DNA from: Mermis nigrescens
Lineage: Eukaryota > Nematoda > Enoplea > Mermithida > Mermithidae
DNA length: 64,000 bases
Direction of reading: 5' to 3'
NCBI GenBank assembly: GCA_036768485.1
Contig: JAVLUZ010000154.1
Span: forward strand, 23,346,685-23,410,684
Both the position numbers and the translations under genes were made by a program. Under the pieces are notes generated by a model. It was not told where the DNA came from, did not search any database, and saw nothing but the letters and a program-made list of their open reading frames with translations. Positions 29,178 to 42,500 of this stretch are shown here, one piece after another (position 1 is the stretch's first letter; every line of letters begins with the position of its first letter).

Positions 29178-31577
29178 TTAGTCTGGAGCCAAGGGCCTCT
29201 CCACATGGTGTATTCTCCTCAATAGGGCTCTATTCCATATACGACTGATCTCAATACTTCTTGAACCGACATTCTGCTCACTAGCCCTCTCCATCTCCAG
29301 GGTCTCCCGTATTTTCCTACGGTACCCATTGCTTTCTTCTGCGAGTATTGATGTATGCTCGAAATCTGGTCTACACCCACATGCTATGCAGTGTTCAGCA
29401 ACCCCACTCCGTTCTTCTTTCAAATTCCTTAGTGCACTCTTATGTTCCCCAAGTCTTTTCTTAAGACTTCTACCAGTTTCCCCAATGTACTCCTTCCCAC
29501 ATTGTAGTGGTACTTTATACACTATGCCCTGCCGTAGATCTAAGGGTCTCTTTTGGGGCAACACTTTGTAGTCTTTTTCTGATGGTGTCTTCACTCTTTG
29601 CCACAAGGCGCACTCCATATGCTTTGCACACTCAGCTTAAGCTTCATGGTTAATGCCCCACTAAATGGTACTACTGCTGTTGCAATGTAGTTAGTTGCAT
29701 CATCCCTTGAGGGTGCAAGTTGTAGGGCTCTTTGTATTAATGGGCCAGGGTATCCATTAGCTTGAAACTCCTTAAGTATTTTCTGATGTGCACCTTCTTT
29801 ACTGTGATTTGTTTGGCATATGCTCCTACATCTCATGGCCATTCCTCTAACTATACCTGCCTTTGTGCATTTCTGATGGTTCGACTGGTAGTTTAGGTAT
29901 TGACCTGTATGTGTTGGCTTATGGTACACTGATGTCTCTAGATGGTCATGGGATCTCTTAACTAGTACATCCAGGAAAGGCAGTGTGCCTTCCACCTCCT
30001 TCTCCATGGTAAACTGAATAGCAAGATTTTGACTATTCATGTGCTGGAGGAAAGCTTCTAACTCCCAATCTCCATGATCCCACAAGATGAATCGTGTCAT
30101 CAACGTTACCTGAGCCACATTGTAGGTTTATCATGGTGCTGTTTGCAGTGCCTGTTTTCTAAATCATTCATGAACAGGTTGCACAGTACTGGTGACAATG
30201 TGTGGACCCACGGACATCCCATCTACTTGCTGGTAATAATATTCCCCAAGCTGAAAGTAAGTACTCCTGACACAATATTCTACCAGTTTGGCAATGACCT
30301 CAGCACTCATAGTTGTTCTTTGTGCTAGCGTAATATCCTGTCTAAGCAGATTCAATACACATTCTATAGCCAACTGAGTTGGGACACTTGTGAAGAGGCT
30401 CACAACGTCTAGGCTGACTAACCGTGTATTTCCCTGTATTACCATTGGTTCTATCTTAGCCACAAAGTCATTGCTGTTCTTCAATGAGCTGGCAATGTTC
30501 TGCTGCAGTGGGTTAAGTATCTTAACCAGATATTTTGACAGAGGATGTATAGTTGTCCCAATGCAAGCTGACAATCGGTCTAAGTGGTACTCCTGGCTTG
30601 TGTATCTTTGGCAAACCATAGATATGCAGTGCTTTGCAACCTTCTTTGATTTTTACCTCTTTGTCCAGACCTTCTTCCTTGAGCAGTTTCTTTAATGCTT
30701 GCTCTACCTTGGTAACTGGTGTGCGTTTACCAATGACCTTGAACTTTGAGGGATCATCAATGATCTGCTGCAGCTTATTGTTGTACTCTATTCTGTCCAT
30801 CACTACTGCTGCACGACCTTTATCTGCTGTGTAGAATGACTATGGTGTCATCTGCTCTTAGCATTTAATAGCTCTAAGCTCTGCCTTGCTGATGTTGCCT
30901 CCAGGCTTATCAACCTGTCAATAGCTTGTCTAATCTTTAACCGAAAGTCATCCTTCCGTTCCTGTAGCAGGAAATGGGCTGCACACTCAATAGCTGTTTA
31001 TGATGTTCCTTAATTGGATGTTGAGCTTGGTGTCTATAGCAAAGTTTAAGCCTTTTGCCAGGGCAGTCTGCTCATGATTAGTCAGTGGTCTATGGCTCTG
31101 ATTTATTACCACCTTATCCAGGTTGAGGTTGCTGTTGTCCCTGCCTTGGCATGAGTCTATCAATTTTGCCTTCTGTCTCTGTGTTACCATTTCAAGCTGT
31201 CTTATGTACAATCTATCTACTGAGCCCTTTATCCTTATCAGTGATCATAGGTCATATTCCTCTCTAGGTCTTCTTCCAGTGCTTTCTTAGCATCCTGTAG
31301 ACTAGACTTCCTCCACCTCATATGCCTAATTCGTTCTCTGACCCAGGGCTCTTCCTGCCCTCTGTAGTATCCTCTGTGAACCCCTGCTGTTGATAGGGTC
31401 TCTAAGGTTTAAACCTGTAGGTATGATACCTAGGTCTCGACATTGCATCAGGAAGGTTAAACTTGATGATGCTTGAGCTAGTTTCTCCCCAATGCCATCC
31501 AACCTGCGGAGATCTCTAATTAAGTCAGGGCCATACTGCTGTAATAACTGACTTCTAAATGTTTGTGACTGGTTCAT
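29178..31577 (-). pseudogene. Penelope-like reverse transcriptase + GIY-YIG endonuclease, broken
   Basis: Reading on the minus strand: an N-terminal helical region (31326-31577), RT blocks LHIYGLPKIHKPGVPLRPIV, LVSLDVVSLFTSVPTQLAIE, FQLGEYYYQQVDGMSVG, FLDVLVKRSHDHLETSVYHK and HTGQYLNYQSNHQ, then the GIY-YIG nuclease VYKVPLQCGKEYIGETGRSL at 29178-29618. These are the hallmarks of Penelope-like elements, which prime from an endonuclease-nicked target (known). Four or more frameshifts. It ends in ...LAPD at 29178. Confidence 0.88.
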
Positions 31578-31578
31578 A

Positions 31579-31701
31579 TCTAAAGAAAGTGTATTTTTGG
31601 CCTATTGGCAGTCACATAAAATAATAATAATGCTTTATTCAAACCCGTAGGTACAATGCAATGTTAAGAATAATACGCAACATTTCGACAGTTAACCTAC
31701 T
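31579..31701 (-). repeat. Penelope pseudo-LTR (upstream copy)
   Basis: Near-identical to 28889-29011, truncated by the assembly gap. Confidence 0.85.
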
Positions 31702-31801
31702 NNNNNNNNNNNNNNNNNNNNNNNNNNNNNNNNNNNNNNNNNNNNNNNNNNNNNNNNNNNNNNNNNNNNNNNNNNNNNNNNNNNNNNNNNNNNNNNNNNN
31801 N
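31702..31801. other. Assembly gap (100 N)
   Basis: A run of N, a scaffold join. Sequence on its two sides need not be adjacent in the genome. Confidence 1.
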
Positions 31802-33021
31802 AGCTCGCCTGCATAAACGTGTCAATTTTAAAATTTTGAAAAGGGAAAATTTGATTTGAAAACGGAAAATTTTCAGATAATGATGAGGCCATTTTCGTCA
31901 AAAAATTCCCCTTTTCCCTTCGAAGTTATTCTATAAACCCTAAAAAGTAATCTCGAGTCAGATCTTAAATTAGGGATTAAACACCTATATACATTTCTTG
32001 AGTGCATATATAAGTGTTATAGTCATATATATCTCACCGGCTAAGAAAAACATTGGATGATGCTGCTGGAAAATGCTATATTCTTCTTTCGCAGCATCGA
32101 CGTTTTTCTCACGAAAAACACTAAATATGTGACATTAAAAAATTAAGAAAAGACTCAAAATTAAATGATTAAGAATTATTAAATAATAAAATAATTAATT
32201 ATGTGATTAAGAATAATTAAAATTAAGTGTCAGCTATTCAGCGATAAAAATAGGCTGGATATACAGAAAAACAGCTAAAGAGCTCCCGAGCCGGAAATCC
32301 CAAGAAATCAGCATAATTTTTGTGCGGAAACGACTTAGTGGTAAAGACTGCAACTCTGCTCTTTCGATTCGTAGCTTTTACAGTCCATTTATCAATTAAT
32401 AATAATCCATAGCAGAGTTGTTTTAAATACGAAACATATTACTTTCAAAAAATTAAATTCACTCCATATATATGTATGTCGATAGCATAGCAATTCATCC
32501 AAAACTTAACACTTTGAAGATTTAAATTTAAATTTTATTTTGAATTTCAAAACTAAAACGTCATTGATACGGAAAAATTGATCAGGCAATTCTTTTGCGT
32601 AGCATTAGTTCGAACATTAGACTCTAAACTGTTTTCTCATGACATACAACAAATTAATAAGAAATTCGAAAAGCACACGTTTTAGTTGGGAAAATATTTA
32701 GCCTTAAAAATCTATAAAATTCTAAAATTTTCGTCTAAAGGAAATCTGAGTAGAAGTACACACCATGACTGGTCTGGAAATCATTTGTTTATAAAAACCC
32801 GTATATTTTCCAACCTTTTCAGGCTGAAGTGACTCAAGTAACTCCATTGCTTAAATAGTACAAAAGCTATCTACTTAATTCATTAATTCAATGACTTTTG
32901 TAAGAAATTTCGACTGAAGTTCTTTTTCGGCCGCATTTTCCCTAATTTTTCCATACGTTATTTTTTCCTCTTATTCAGAACCTGTATACATTATATGTCC
33001 GTTTTTGAGAGGCTTAAGCGA
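31802..33021. other. AT-rich intergenic DNA, nothing recognised
   Basis: No supported exon or repeat beyond low-complexity AT stretches. Confidence 0.5.
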
Positions 33022-33192
33022 CACGTATCTCTGTGGGAATGGGGGTCCGGACCGTACCCCCTCAAAAATTGAGAAAAATCGGAAAAATAGGACTCTTTAA
33101 ACGTTATTTTGTGCTATTTTTGGCCTTTTTGGGCTTAGTCTCCCCGAAATTGGTGTTGATCCCCCAAAATTAGACGGCAAGCTACGTGCCTG
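33022..33192. mobile_element. Family B hAT-like MITE (copy 2)
   Basis: CACGTATCTC...GCTACGTGCCTG. Flanks TTAAGCGA / TAAAGCGA differ by one base; the first four bases (CAGG) are lost. Confidence 0.65.
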
Positions 33193-33415
33193 TAAAGCGA
33201 CAGAAGAAAAGTTTTAAAATATTAAAAAGAACAACTGACATTTTGCATCTGTATGCGATGTTTTGATCTATGAAAAAATATTCATTTCAGCATACCATTC
33301 ATTTCGGCATGTATTATTATAAGAGATATATAATAAATATCCTAATAAAGATATGCATACAAGTTGATTATTTTTATGTTTCTCGGAAAATTACCTTTTC
33401 TACAATTTCCTTTAC

Positions 33416-33706
33416 TTCAGACGCTATGAATAGGGAGATCACTGACCTAAAAGCCTTTCCTTTGTCATTCAACACGCAAACGTGATAAACCGTATCTTTG
33501 TCCTTAACGATGAAAACGCCTTCAAAGACTTCACCGACCTCGAGTTCAAAAGTGGGCTTTTGATTGGCCGATTGCTGCTGAAGTCGTAAATCGATTTCGA
33601 CGACTTTGAATGGTTGATTGTTGTTCAAAGCAACGCTTCGAACTGCTTTATGCACTGCGCTTAATGCTGTGCCAAGAAAATTCATTTCGGGATCAAGATT
33701 ATGCAC
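33416..33706 (-). CDS. Candidate host exon, unidentified (97 codons)
   Basis: An open frame between an acceptor-like TGCTTCAG (at 33707) and a donor-like GAA|GTAAAG (at 33415). Exactly 97 codons: VHNLDPEMNFLGTALSAVHK, then ...VVEIDLRLQQQ..., FELEVGEVFEGVFIVKDKD and ...SLFIASE. I do not recognise the family. It lies 3' of C1QBP on the same strand but is not part of it, since C1QBP ends at 36576. Confidence 0.4.
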
Positions 33707-33709
33707 CTG

Positions 33710-35729
33710 AAGCAGTGCTTTTCTGTACAAAGTCCGTTTGTACATGTACAAAGATGGTCCCCAAAAGTCTTTGTACATTTTGTACATGCAAATTTTTGTG
33801 TACTATAATATCGTACAGTAGCGATTTTAGTGTGGTAAAACAGGGTTTTCGATCTTTGGTAGCAGTGTATTACAGCTGATTTCTGGGTTTCTGACGCCAA
33901 AAATTACTAAAAATTGTCTCAAAATGGCGCAAAGCGCCGAAATAGTGACATTTTTCAATTTGAAATGCAATTTCTGCCATTATAAAGATATATAAAACAC
34001 AGAATTACTCATTTCGGCGCGAAGCGCCGAAAATTTTTGCGAATTCCAGACCTTTTTTGCAATTTTTGTCTTCCCAAAAACCTTTGTACATGTACGAATA
34101 CGGTCCCAAAAAGTCTTTGAACATCGGGAAAAATCTTTGCCGAATACAAAAAAACACTGACCTGAAGAACCAAAACATCGATAGAACCATACTAAATTTG
34201 GGAACTTTGGGGGGAGTGGGGTTATCACCCCTGCAAAACGTACAAATATTTTCTCCTCTAACACTTGTCAATTTTCAAACAAATCATAGAAAACGTCCTG
34301 GTTTAAACGCTTTTATTGCTTTTTTAGTCCAAAAGTACCAATGTTTCTACAGCGCTTCGCGCCAAACAGCTGTTTTTTAATATTTTGTACAATATTATTC
34401 AATTTTTTGTTGTTCGTAGTTTAGGAAGATAAAGCATAGTCAGAAGAGCAGAAAAATTGTTTTTGATGCGTATATCCACCTTTTTCGAGAGCAAAAAGGC
34501 ACTTTACGAATCGGAATAAAAATTAAAGAACATAAAACGTTAAAAAATAATTTGCTCAATAAAGGCTTTTTGATGATTTAGTATTTCATTGAAAAATTGG
34601 ACCCCAATTAAGCGGTCAGCGTAGCAGGTAAACTAAAAGAAAGACTTGCAAAGGCACCATACGTGCATGCTTACCGTATCACGAGTCACTTTAAGTAAAA
34701 ATTCCCGAATTAATTCGACTCAAAATGAAGCATAATACGCCGCGACGATTTATTTTCAGGCAAATATGTACTTACGAGTAGATTTCCATTTTTTTTGCTA
34801 TAATGCAAAAATGTAATGCGGCGCCCTTATGATTTTTTCTGCCTACAAGTTAAAACCCAATCAATCAAATTAAAATAATGGAAGGAATTTGAATACGCAC
34901 CACTAGGCGATAAGTCAATTGTCAAGTTTAATCGACAATTTTGAATGTGTGTGTGTGAAACCAGAACTTTCGAGAATATCAACTAAGCAATATTGGCATC
35001 CGAAGGGCCAAAAACTTCAATTTTTACTACAAATAGAGGAGAGTCAAACATTTGCTGGTTCCAGGGGGATGGGGGACAACCAACTTTGGGTGGGGGATCT
35101 CATATCCCCCTATTATATATGTACATGTCTGCTACTTATAGTAGGTATTTCACGCCAATACTATCAAAGCAGGTAATAAAGAATTAAGACATAATTCCAG
35201 TCATTAGAAATGAAAAAGATCGATAGCAATACACGTCTTACATAGGTAATTATGAAGTCGCAGCGAGAACTTTCATATAAATAATGAAAACAAAAACTCA
35301 ACGTCTTGGAGCATGAAAGATGTTCGTGAAGATGACAATTTCCCAGATGCGGTAAAAAACATATCTGCTCGAAATTATCTTTAGTCTTCAAAGCATGCAC
35401 GTAACGGCTCGAAATTTTGTTCATGGGCTCCCGGCACACATGGGTTCGGGGGACTGGACCCTCGAGAATCCAACGGACCCCCTAAAAACCGATAGACGCT
35501 CAGAATTGAATTTTTGGAAATTTAGCTTCATCAGAACCCCCAGAATTTTGTCGCTGCCCATATATATATATGGTCCCCGGCCATTTTTACAGGTGAGTGG
35601 GTTAGTAACTGTCAATTTCAAGATAAAGACGACCAAAAAACATAAAAACGGGCCGAAAACGCAAACCTTTCACAAATATCGGGGGGAATAATTTTCACTT
35701 TGTAAGGATGGTGGTGGGTGGACCAGACC
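33710..35729. other. Intergenic with GGCGCTTCGCGCC-type palindromes
   Basis: No gene seen. Short palindromes GGCGCGAAGCGCC or similar at ~33923, 34017 and 34349 match those inside family C elements, suggesting decayed relatives. Confidence 0.45.
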
Positions 35730-35932
35730 ACACTGGGCGTGGGGGTATGCAGCCCCCAGAATCCAATTTTTGAAAATTTTTTGCAATTTTTTGATGCCAA
35801 TGGATAGTGCTCGATGAGAAACGTTTAAAAATGGTGTTTTTCTACAATACCACCATTTCTGAGACCATTTTTTGACCTTTGAAAAATCTTGCACCCTCTT
35901 CCCTCAGAAATTTTGGTGCCATTCAACTATGG
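35730..35932. mobile_element. Family A short TIR element (copy 3, degraded)
   Basis: CACTGGGCGTGGGGGTATGCA start, ATTTTTTGATGCCAATGGAT core and a GAAATTTTGGTGCC end. No clear duplication. Confidence 0.6.
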
Positions 35933-36424
35933 TGGCGACCAAGTATGGGTGGGGTACCCCATCACATGTATGCTTCTAAGACATAAAATCAGAATTTCGT
36001 AAACTTTTTGGAGCTGATGTATTCAGTATAGTATTCCCCATAGATTTCGGAAAACCTAAATTTTTTAGATGAAATTTCGATCTGAAGAACGTTGTACCTA
36101 CTTAGTCTTGCCCTTTTACCAAAATATTCATCCATTGTCATAATGATATATCAAATTTCATTTTTTATTTAGTTATGCATCAAATCATGTATTCATTCCT
36201 CTAGACGACCGCAATGCGCCTAAAAGTGCGTTTAATAGGCTAGAAAATTTTATTTATGCAACGACAAACGCTTCACAAGCATAGTTAAATCATCCTCAAA
36301 CGGTAGTCAAAAATAGCACGGGAAAAAATATTACGAAACGTAGCGTCCAAACTTTTTTAACGATAAAAAAGGAGCGCGACATTTTATCAACAATCACTCG
36401 CGAATTTCGATCAATTATTGACCA

Positions 36425-36570
36425 AAGATTTGCCAAAAAAAATTTTTTGCCAAAAGTTTGCCGAAAAATTATGTTTGCCAAAAATTCGCCAAAAATTTTC
36501 GCCAAAGATTTGCCAAAAAAAATTTTTTGCCAAAAGTTTGCCGAAAAATTATGTTTGCCAAAAATTTTCC
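36425..36570. repeat. Two-copy ~80-bp tandem repeat beyond C1QBP stop
   Basis: The TTTGCCAAAAAAAATTTTTT to TATGTTTGCCAAAAATT block occurs twice (from ~36428 and ~36508), a few bases downstream (minus strand) of the C1QBP stop codon. Confidence 0.8.
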
Positions 36571-36575
36571 TATGC

Positions 36576-39500
36576 TCAACGCGAAACGAATTCCTTCAAC
36601 TTCTGCAACAAATTCACGTATTGCGCGTGTTCGTAGTGAGTGGCGAAGTGGATCATTTCTTCGCCAAACTTGTTATCAACGCCCCTTTCGGCCAAATAAT
36701 CGAACAAATGATCGTACAGTGTCTGCGAAATAATTGAAGATGCAGACAAAATTTTAAAATTTTAAACCTTCAATTTATTTTGTTTTTTTTTAATTTCAAA
36801 TATTGAATTTCAAATAGAGTTCAATATTTCAATATTCAAGATTTCATTTTCATTACTATTATTATATATATATTTTTACCAACTAACATTTTATTCCGGG
36901 TTCGATATTTTTACTAATTTTTGAATGTTTGGAATAATTAACTTGATAATCAAATAAATGATTAGTAAACTTTTAATTTTGACCTGACAAAATTCTTAAA
37001 AGCATTAAATACACTACTCGCCACGAATGTTTACGCTTTAATAAGCTTCTAGAGCTTGTAGGGTTATATCTTTAACACGTCAGTCCTATTTCCGCCCACG
37101 CACGACCGACGTGTTAAACATATGAGCCTTAACAAGCTCTATCATCCTATGGAGCATATTAAAACGTTAACATTCGTGGCGAGCACTGCAGATACATATA
37201 AGAAGAAAAGTTTTTTGCGAAAGCACTGAACGAAATTTCAACGTAATTTTAGCGAATAATGCAGCGAAAATTAACAAAAAATGTAAGTAATTACGAAATT
37301 AGAATGATTCTTAGAGTAAAACAAAAACTTTCGTTAATTAATCGAGATAAACCAGCTGTCGATGTAAAAAATTCATTAAAAACTAGCTTACACCGTCCAA
37401 AATTTCTCCTGATGCGCCATAAACTTTATCCGTCACTTCTCCGGTTGTCATATAAACAGCCGAGATGTTGAACAATTCCGATGCCTCGTCTATAAACGAA
37501 GTGGTTTACACTAAAATGCAGTTTACACTAAAATTTATTTTTACACTAAAACTCAGTTTACACTAAAATTTAGTTTACACTAGAATTCATTTTCACACTA
37601 AACTCAGTTTACGCTAAAATTTAATTCACACTTAAATTTAGTTTAAACTAGGATGCAGTTAACACTGGAATTCATTTACAAATATAAAAGATGTACCAAA
37701 CACATTATGTATATTGAATTTTTTCCGCCACGATATAATCTACGAATGTTTGACAGACCAGACATGGGCGCTCCAAAGGGCTGCACATTGCACAAGAGGA
37801 ACTAAGTATTATATTTTTGGAAAAAAATAAAATCAATAAGCTTTTAAGATAGAAGTAAACGATTTTAATTTTAATATGGGTAACAAGATTAATTTAATTT
37901 TTTTCAAATATCTCAGCAACGTGTAAAAATGTTCACTTTTTGCGTGAAAATTTCCAAGAAAAAAGCAATATTCCAACTCTGGGATAATGAAAAAATAATA
38001 AACAAAAACAAATATTACAAATTAACGTTACGGAGCTTTGGAAAGTCCCAAGGATACACCATTTATTAGTCTACCCTTGGGAGTCAGAATGTAAAATTCC
38101 ACAAGAACGTGGCAGTCTGCTATTAAGTACACACGGGCGTGAGGGTGGGGGTTTGTAAACCCCCCCCAGAATTATATTTTTATTAACATTTTGGTAATTT
38201 TACCCATCCTGACCCCCGAAACAATTTTCCTACTGCGCACATATGGTCTGAACCCCTCAGAATTCTAAAATTCCCCTCCCAAACAAAATAATTTTGAAAA
38301 AGAAATAAAATTAAAAATATTTAAATTTTAAATAATTTTTTTAAAAGCCATGTTTTCGCGATTTTTATATGCTAATGGATAGAGATCGATGAGAAACATC
38401 GAGAAATAGTGTTGCTGCTGCCCTACTAGCAATTATTCTGCATTTTTTAATCATCTTAAAAGTTATTATCATTCAGAATGCAGAATAAAAAAGCAATTTA
38501 AATTCAAAAATCCAGCTAACCAACGGGAAAAGTACATATACATATATTGAAGAAATAACCAAATAAAAAATAAAAATAAGAAATAATGAAGAAAATAAAT
38601 ACTGTAAAATATATTTACAGATAATACACATTGACATGATGCTAATTGCTAATGATAATGGTGATAATGCATAATAATCATACATGATCTTGGGGAGGTT
38701 TGGGGGTTTTCACCCCCCGCAGAATCATTTTTCACCCACCGCAAAAAATTTTTCACCCCCCCAGAATTGGCGATTTTTTAAAAGTTTCCTAAGCTCACCT
38801 GAAAATTGGTAGAAAAAGTGTCTTTTTAAGGGTTTTTGGCTATCTATTTGCTCAAAATCGCCAAATTTTCGGCGCTTCGCGCCATATATTCATGTTTTAG
38901 GCGATATATTGGTCAATTTATTCGACTTTTTTTTGAAATTTTTTCATAATTTTATGCTCTAGAAGGATAGAGTATCGTCAAAAACGCCAAAAAACGATGT
39001 TTTTTAACGCGTACCGGCCATTTTTGGGCCCAAAAAAGGCACTTTAGGTTTTCACCCCCGGAATTCCCATGCTGTGCATGTATGATAATAATGTTGGATT
39101 ATTTTAAATTACATAAATAAGCAGATAATTTAAAATAATTTTCAAATAAATAATTCAAATAATGCACAAACCATCGTCGCTAATTCGATCGGCCGTCTCG
39201 TCCGAAGCATATTCGGGAACAAAATCACATTCGAATATGAGCTTTTGATTGTTTTTCTCGATTTCTACCCGGAAAGACGGTTCGGCGTACATCTTGAAAA
39301 AACAGCTGTATCAACACTAACAGGGAATTTTTTTTTGTTTAAAAAATTTTATATTTTCAGAAAAATTTTAGATCAAATAATAAATTACAATTTTTCCATT
39401 TCCCCTATTAAAACAACAGCTATATCAACAGACATGTAACAGATCAAAATTTTTTTGGGGAAGAAAAGGCCATTTTTAGGGGAGGAAATGAGATTCAAAT

Positions 39501-42500
39501 TTGAGCCGAAAATGGCACGAAAAACACCTAAAACTGGTCAAAAACGCAAGTTTTTGCCAATCCTCTACACTCTAACCCACAATCAGATAGGCAACTATTC
39601 AAAATTTTCAGAAGGAAAAGTTGGTTTAACAACTTTTTATTTTGGGCCAAAAATGGCAGAAAAAGGACCTAAAAATCATAATCCAAGCACCTATAAAAAT
39701 TACCTAAAAAAGCAAATTTTAGCCAAAATGAGGCTAAGGTTAAAAATCTCGATGATAAAACTTATAGATGATCTGAGTAGGGTTAGGAGGTTTTCGCTTC
39801 CCCAAAAATTTTTTCAACCTCATCCCCAAATTCACGATTTTTCAAATTTAAAAAATTCGTAAAAAAGGTGCCACTTTAAACGTTTTTCGTTATCTGTTTG
39901 CTTAAAATTGAAAAATTTTCCGGCGCTTAGCGCTATAAACCCATTTTTAACTATATTTTGTTCAACTTAATCTAATTTTTCTGATATTTTTCAAATTTTT
40001 TCATGTTTTCTACGCTCTAGAGCGGTAGAGCGAATTCGAAAAAGGCACTTGAAAATTCCGCCCTCACTTCGAATTTCCATGCTGTGCATGTTTGGTAACG
40101 ACCAGATCCCTCATCCCTCTCTTGAACATTAGCCAACCATACATGATCTTGGGGGGTTGACGAGTTATCACCGCCCCCCCCCTCCGAAAAATTTTCACCC
40201 CCTCCCCCGCAAAAATTTTTTCACCGCCCCCCTTCCCCCAGGATTAGCGATTTTTTGAAAGTTATCGAAAATTTTCTAAACAATTTGTAGAAAAGATGCA
40301 TTTTTAAAGCGTTTTTAACTATCTCTTCGCTCAAATATGCGATATTTTCGGCGCTTCGCGCCATCATACTCATGTTTTGACTTCGAATTTTTTCTGTTTT
40401 TATGCTCAAGAAAGATAAAGCATCGTCAGAAACTAGTGAAAAACGATATTTTTGACGCTAACCTACCATTTTTGGACCTATAAGAGGAACTTTATAATTT
40501 GACCCCCCCACCCAGAATTGCCATGCTGCGCATGTACGTAGCCAACTACCCCGAATTTCGAGCTATTATAGAAGCAAACGCAAGAATATATTAAATTAAA
40601 TTAAATTAAAGAATAATAGTATCGTTTTCACTATTTAATTTACCTGATAATCTTGCTGCGCCTCTTTTTCTTGCTCCTGCATTTCCGTTTTATCCATTGT
40701 TCCCGTTTCAACGTCATCGTGCGGTCTAACACAGTCGTTCACGTTGAAGTATACGGTGATCCTGGGTAGGAAAAGAAATTTTAAAAATGAGAAAAAATCA
40801 AGAATTTAAAATTAAAAATTAATTGAAATGAGATAAAAAACAGAGAAAACCTAGCAAATTATTCATATGTAGTAAAATCGATTTTCAGTTAATATTCCTG
40901 ACTTTACTTGACTTGAATTACTATCCTCGACTATTTAAATAATTAAGAAATTTAGAAGAGAATGAAGTTCATCACGGAAAGTAGGTACATACTTAAAACC
41001 TTTAAGTTGACGTTGCTCGTCGTGTTTAAATAAAAGACAAATAGTAATTGGTAATTCGTTCTGGTAATTTAATTAATTTCAATAATTTCTAATAGTTAAA
41101 AACAATTAATAATTTATAATTATTTATCAATAATAACTTAATTTAAATAATTAATTCAAGTAATTAACGGTAATTTCTAATTTAAAAAGACTTTAAATGA
41201 TGAATCTCTAGTTTACTAAATCAAATTAACAAATTTATATGTTAATAAAAATTAATCAAAAATACAAAATATCACGTTTATCAATTTATAGAACTTATAT
41301 AATTAATAATTATATACTTATATTTATGCAGCTATTCAAAGAATGTAAATATATGGGACACAACACCATCCAAGCGAAAAAAGGTTTGGATAGATTACTG
41401 TAAATAAAGTAACTGTCGAGGAAATGAGATAGAATCATATTAAATTTAAAATTAAATTACACTTTGAATTTTAACTTAAAGAAATTTAAGTAAATTTAAA
41501 TTTTATGCAAATTTTAAAAAAATCAAATAAAACGTACTTTTCATTGTTGAAAGTCTTTGTCAATGTCACATCCGCTTCGTCGGTTTTGATTTGGAAACCA
41601 GATATGGTGGGCGATTGATTGGATCCCAATTGCTTTTTGGCTACTTCTTTCTCCGCTTCAATCTCTTCTTTCAAAAAATCTCGCAATGCGACATCGGCTG
41701 CGAGAAAAAAACAAAAATTACGTAACTTGTTATAATTCCGTTTTCTTGTAATTTTTAAAAGTAATTTTTACAATTTTTTTTAATTTTATGACTTTTAAAT
41801 TTTCTTAAATTTATATTGTCAATTATTTTATGAAAATTTATTCCATGTCATACATACATGTACATAATAGTTCAAAATTTTGGGTTAATTTTAAAAAAGA
41901 TTATAAAATTTTTTGAAAATTCAAAATTTTGGCAGGAGATATGTAGTTGGCCGTTGGTAACGCAGGATAACCAACCTTCTATTTTTGATCAAAAATATTA
42001 CGAAAACATAAAAAACGCAATCGTTGCCAAAAATAGAGGGGAATTAAAGAATCTTAACCTCTAAGAGCATGCGGGACGACCGACATAAAATACAAAATCC
42101 CCCAGACCCCTGATGTATGCAAAATCGTTGCTATTTTTATCATCCTTCATTATTTATTCTTTGATTGATTTTTTATCAAATTTTATTAGGTAACTTAAGA
42201 TTTTTATTTTGTAAATTGTTGTCATTTCATACATGCACAAGGTCAAAAGCTCTATGAGGGGGTAAACCGGATTTTCATGGGGTGGGGGTGAATAAATAAT
42301 TTTTTACCCAATTAATGCAAAGTTTTTGTACTTAGTAGTATTTGATTTTTCATGGGACTATTTATGGCTCAAATGTGATAGAAACAACATCAAATGTATA
42401 CAAATTAATAAAAGAAAAATGTCTGGATGAATGCATAGAACAGTCTATTGCTCGAAAAATGAGTATATGTACTTGAAAGTATACTGTTACGCCATTAGAC

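Larger units (their letters stand above)
28889..31701 (-). mobile_element. Penelope-like element with terminal direct repeats
   Basis: Direct repeats at 28889-29011 and 31579-31701 flank a minus-strand RT plus GIY-YIG unit. The upstream repeat runs into the assembly gap. Confidence 0.85.

Noticed and set aside
36418..36737. Plus-strand frames rich in PKVCRKIMFAK repeats
   Set aside because: They are translations of the ~80-bp tandem repeat and the antisense of C1QBP exon 6.
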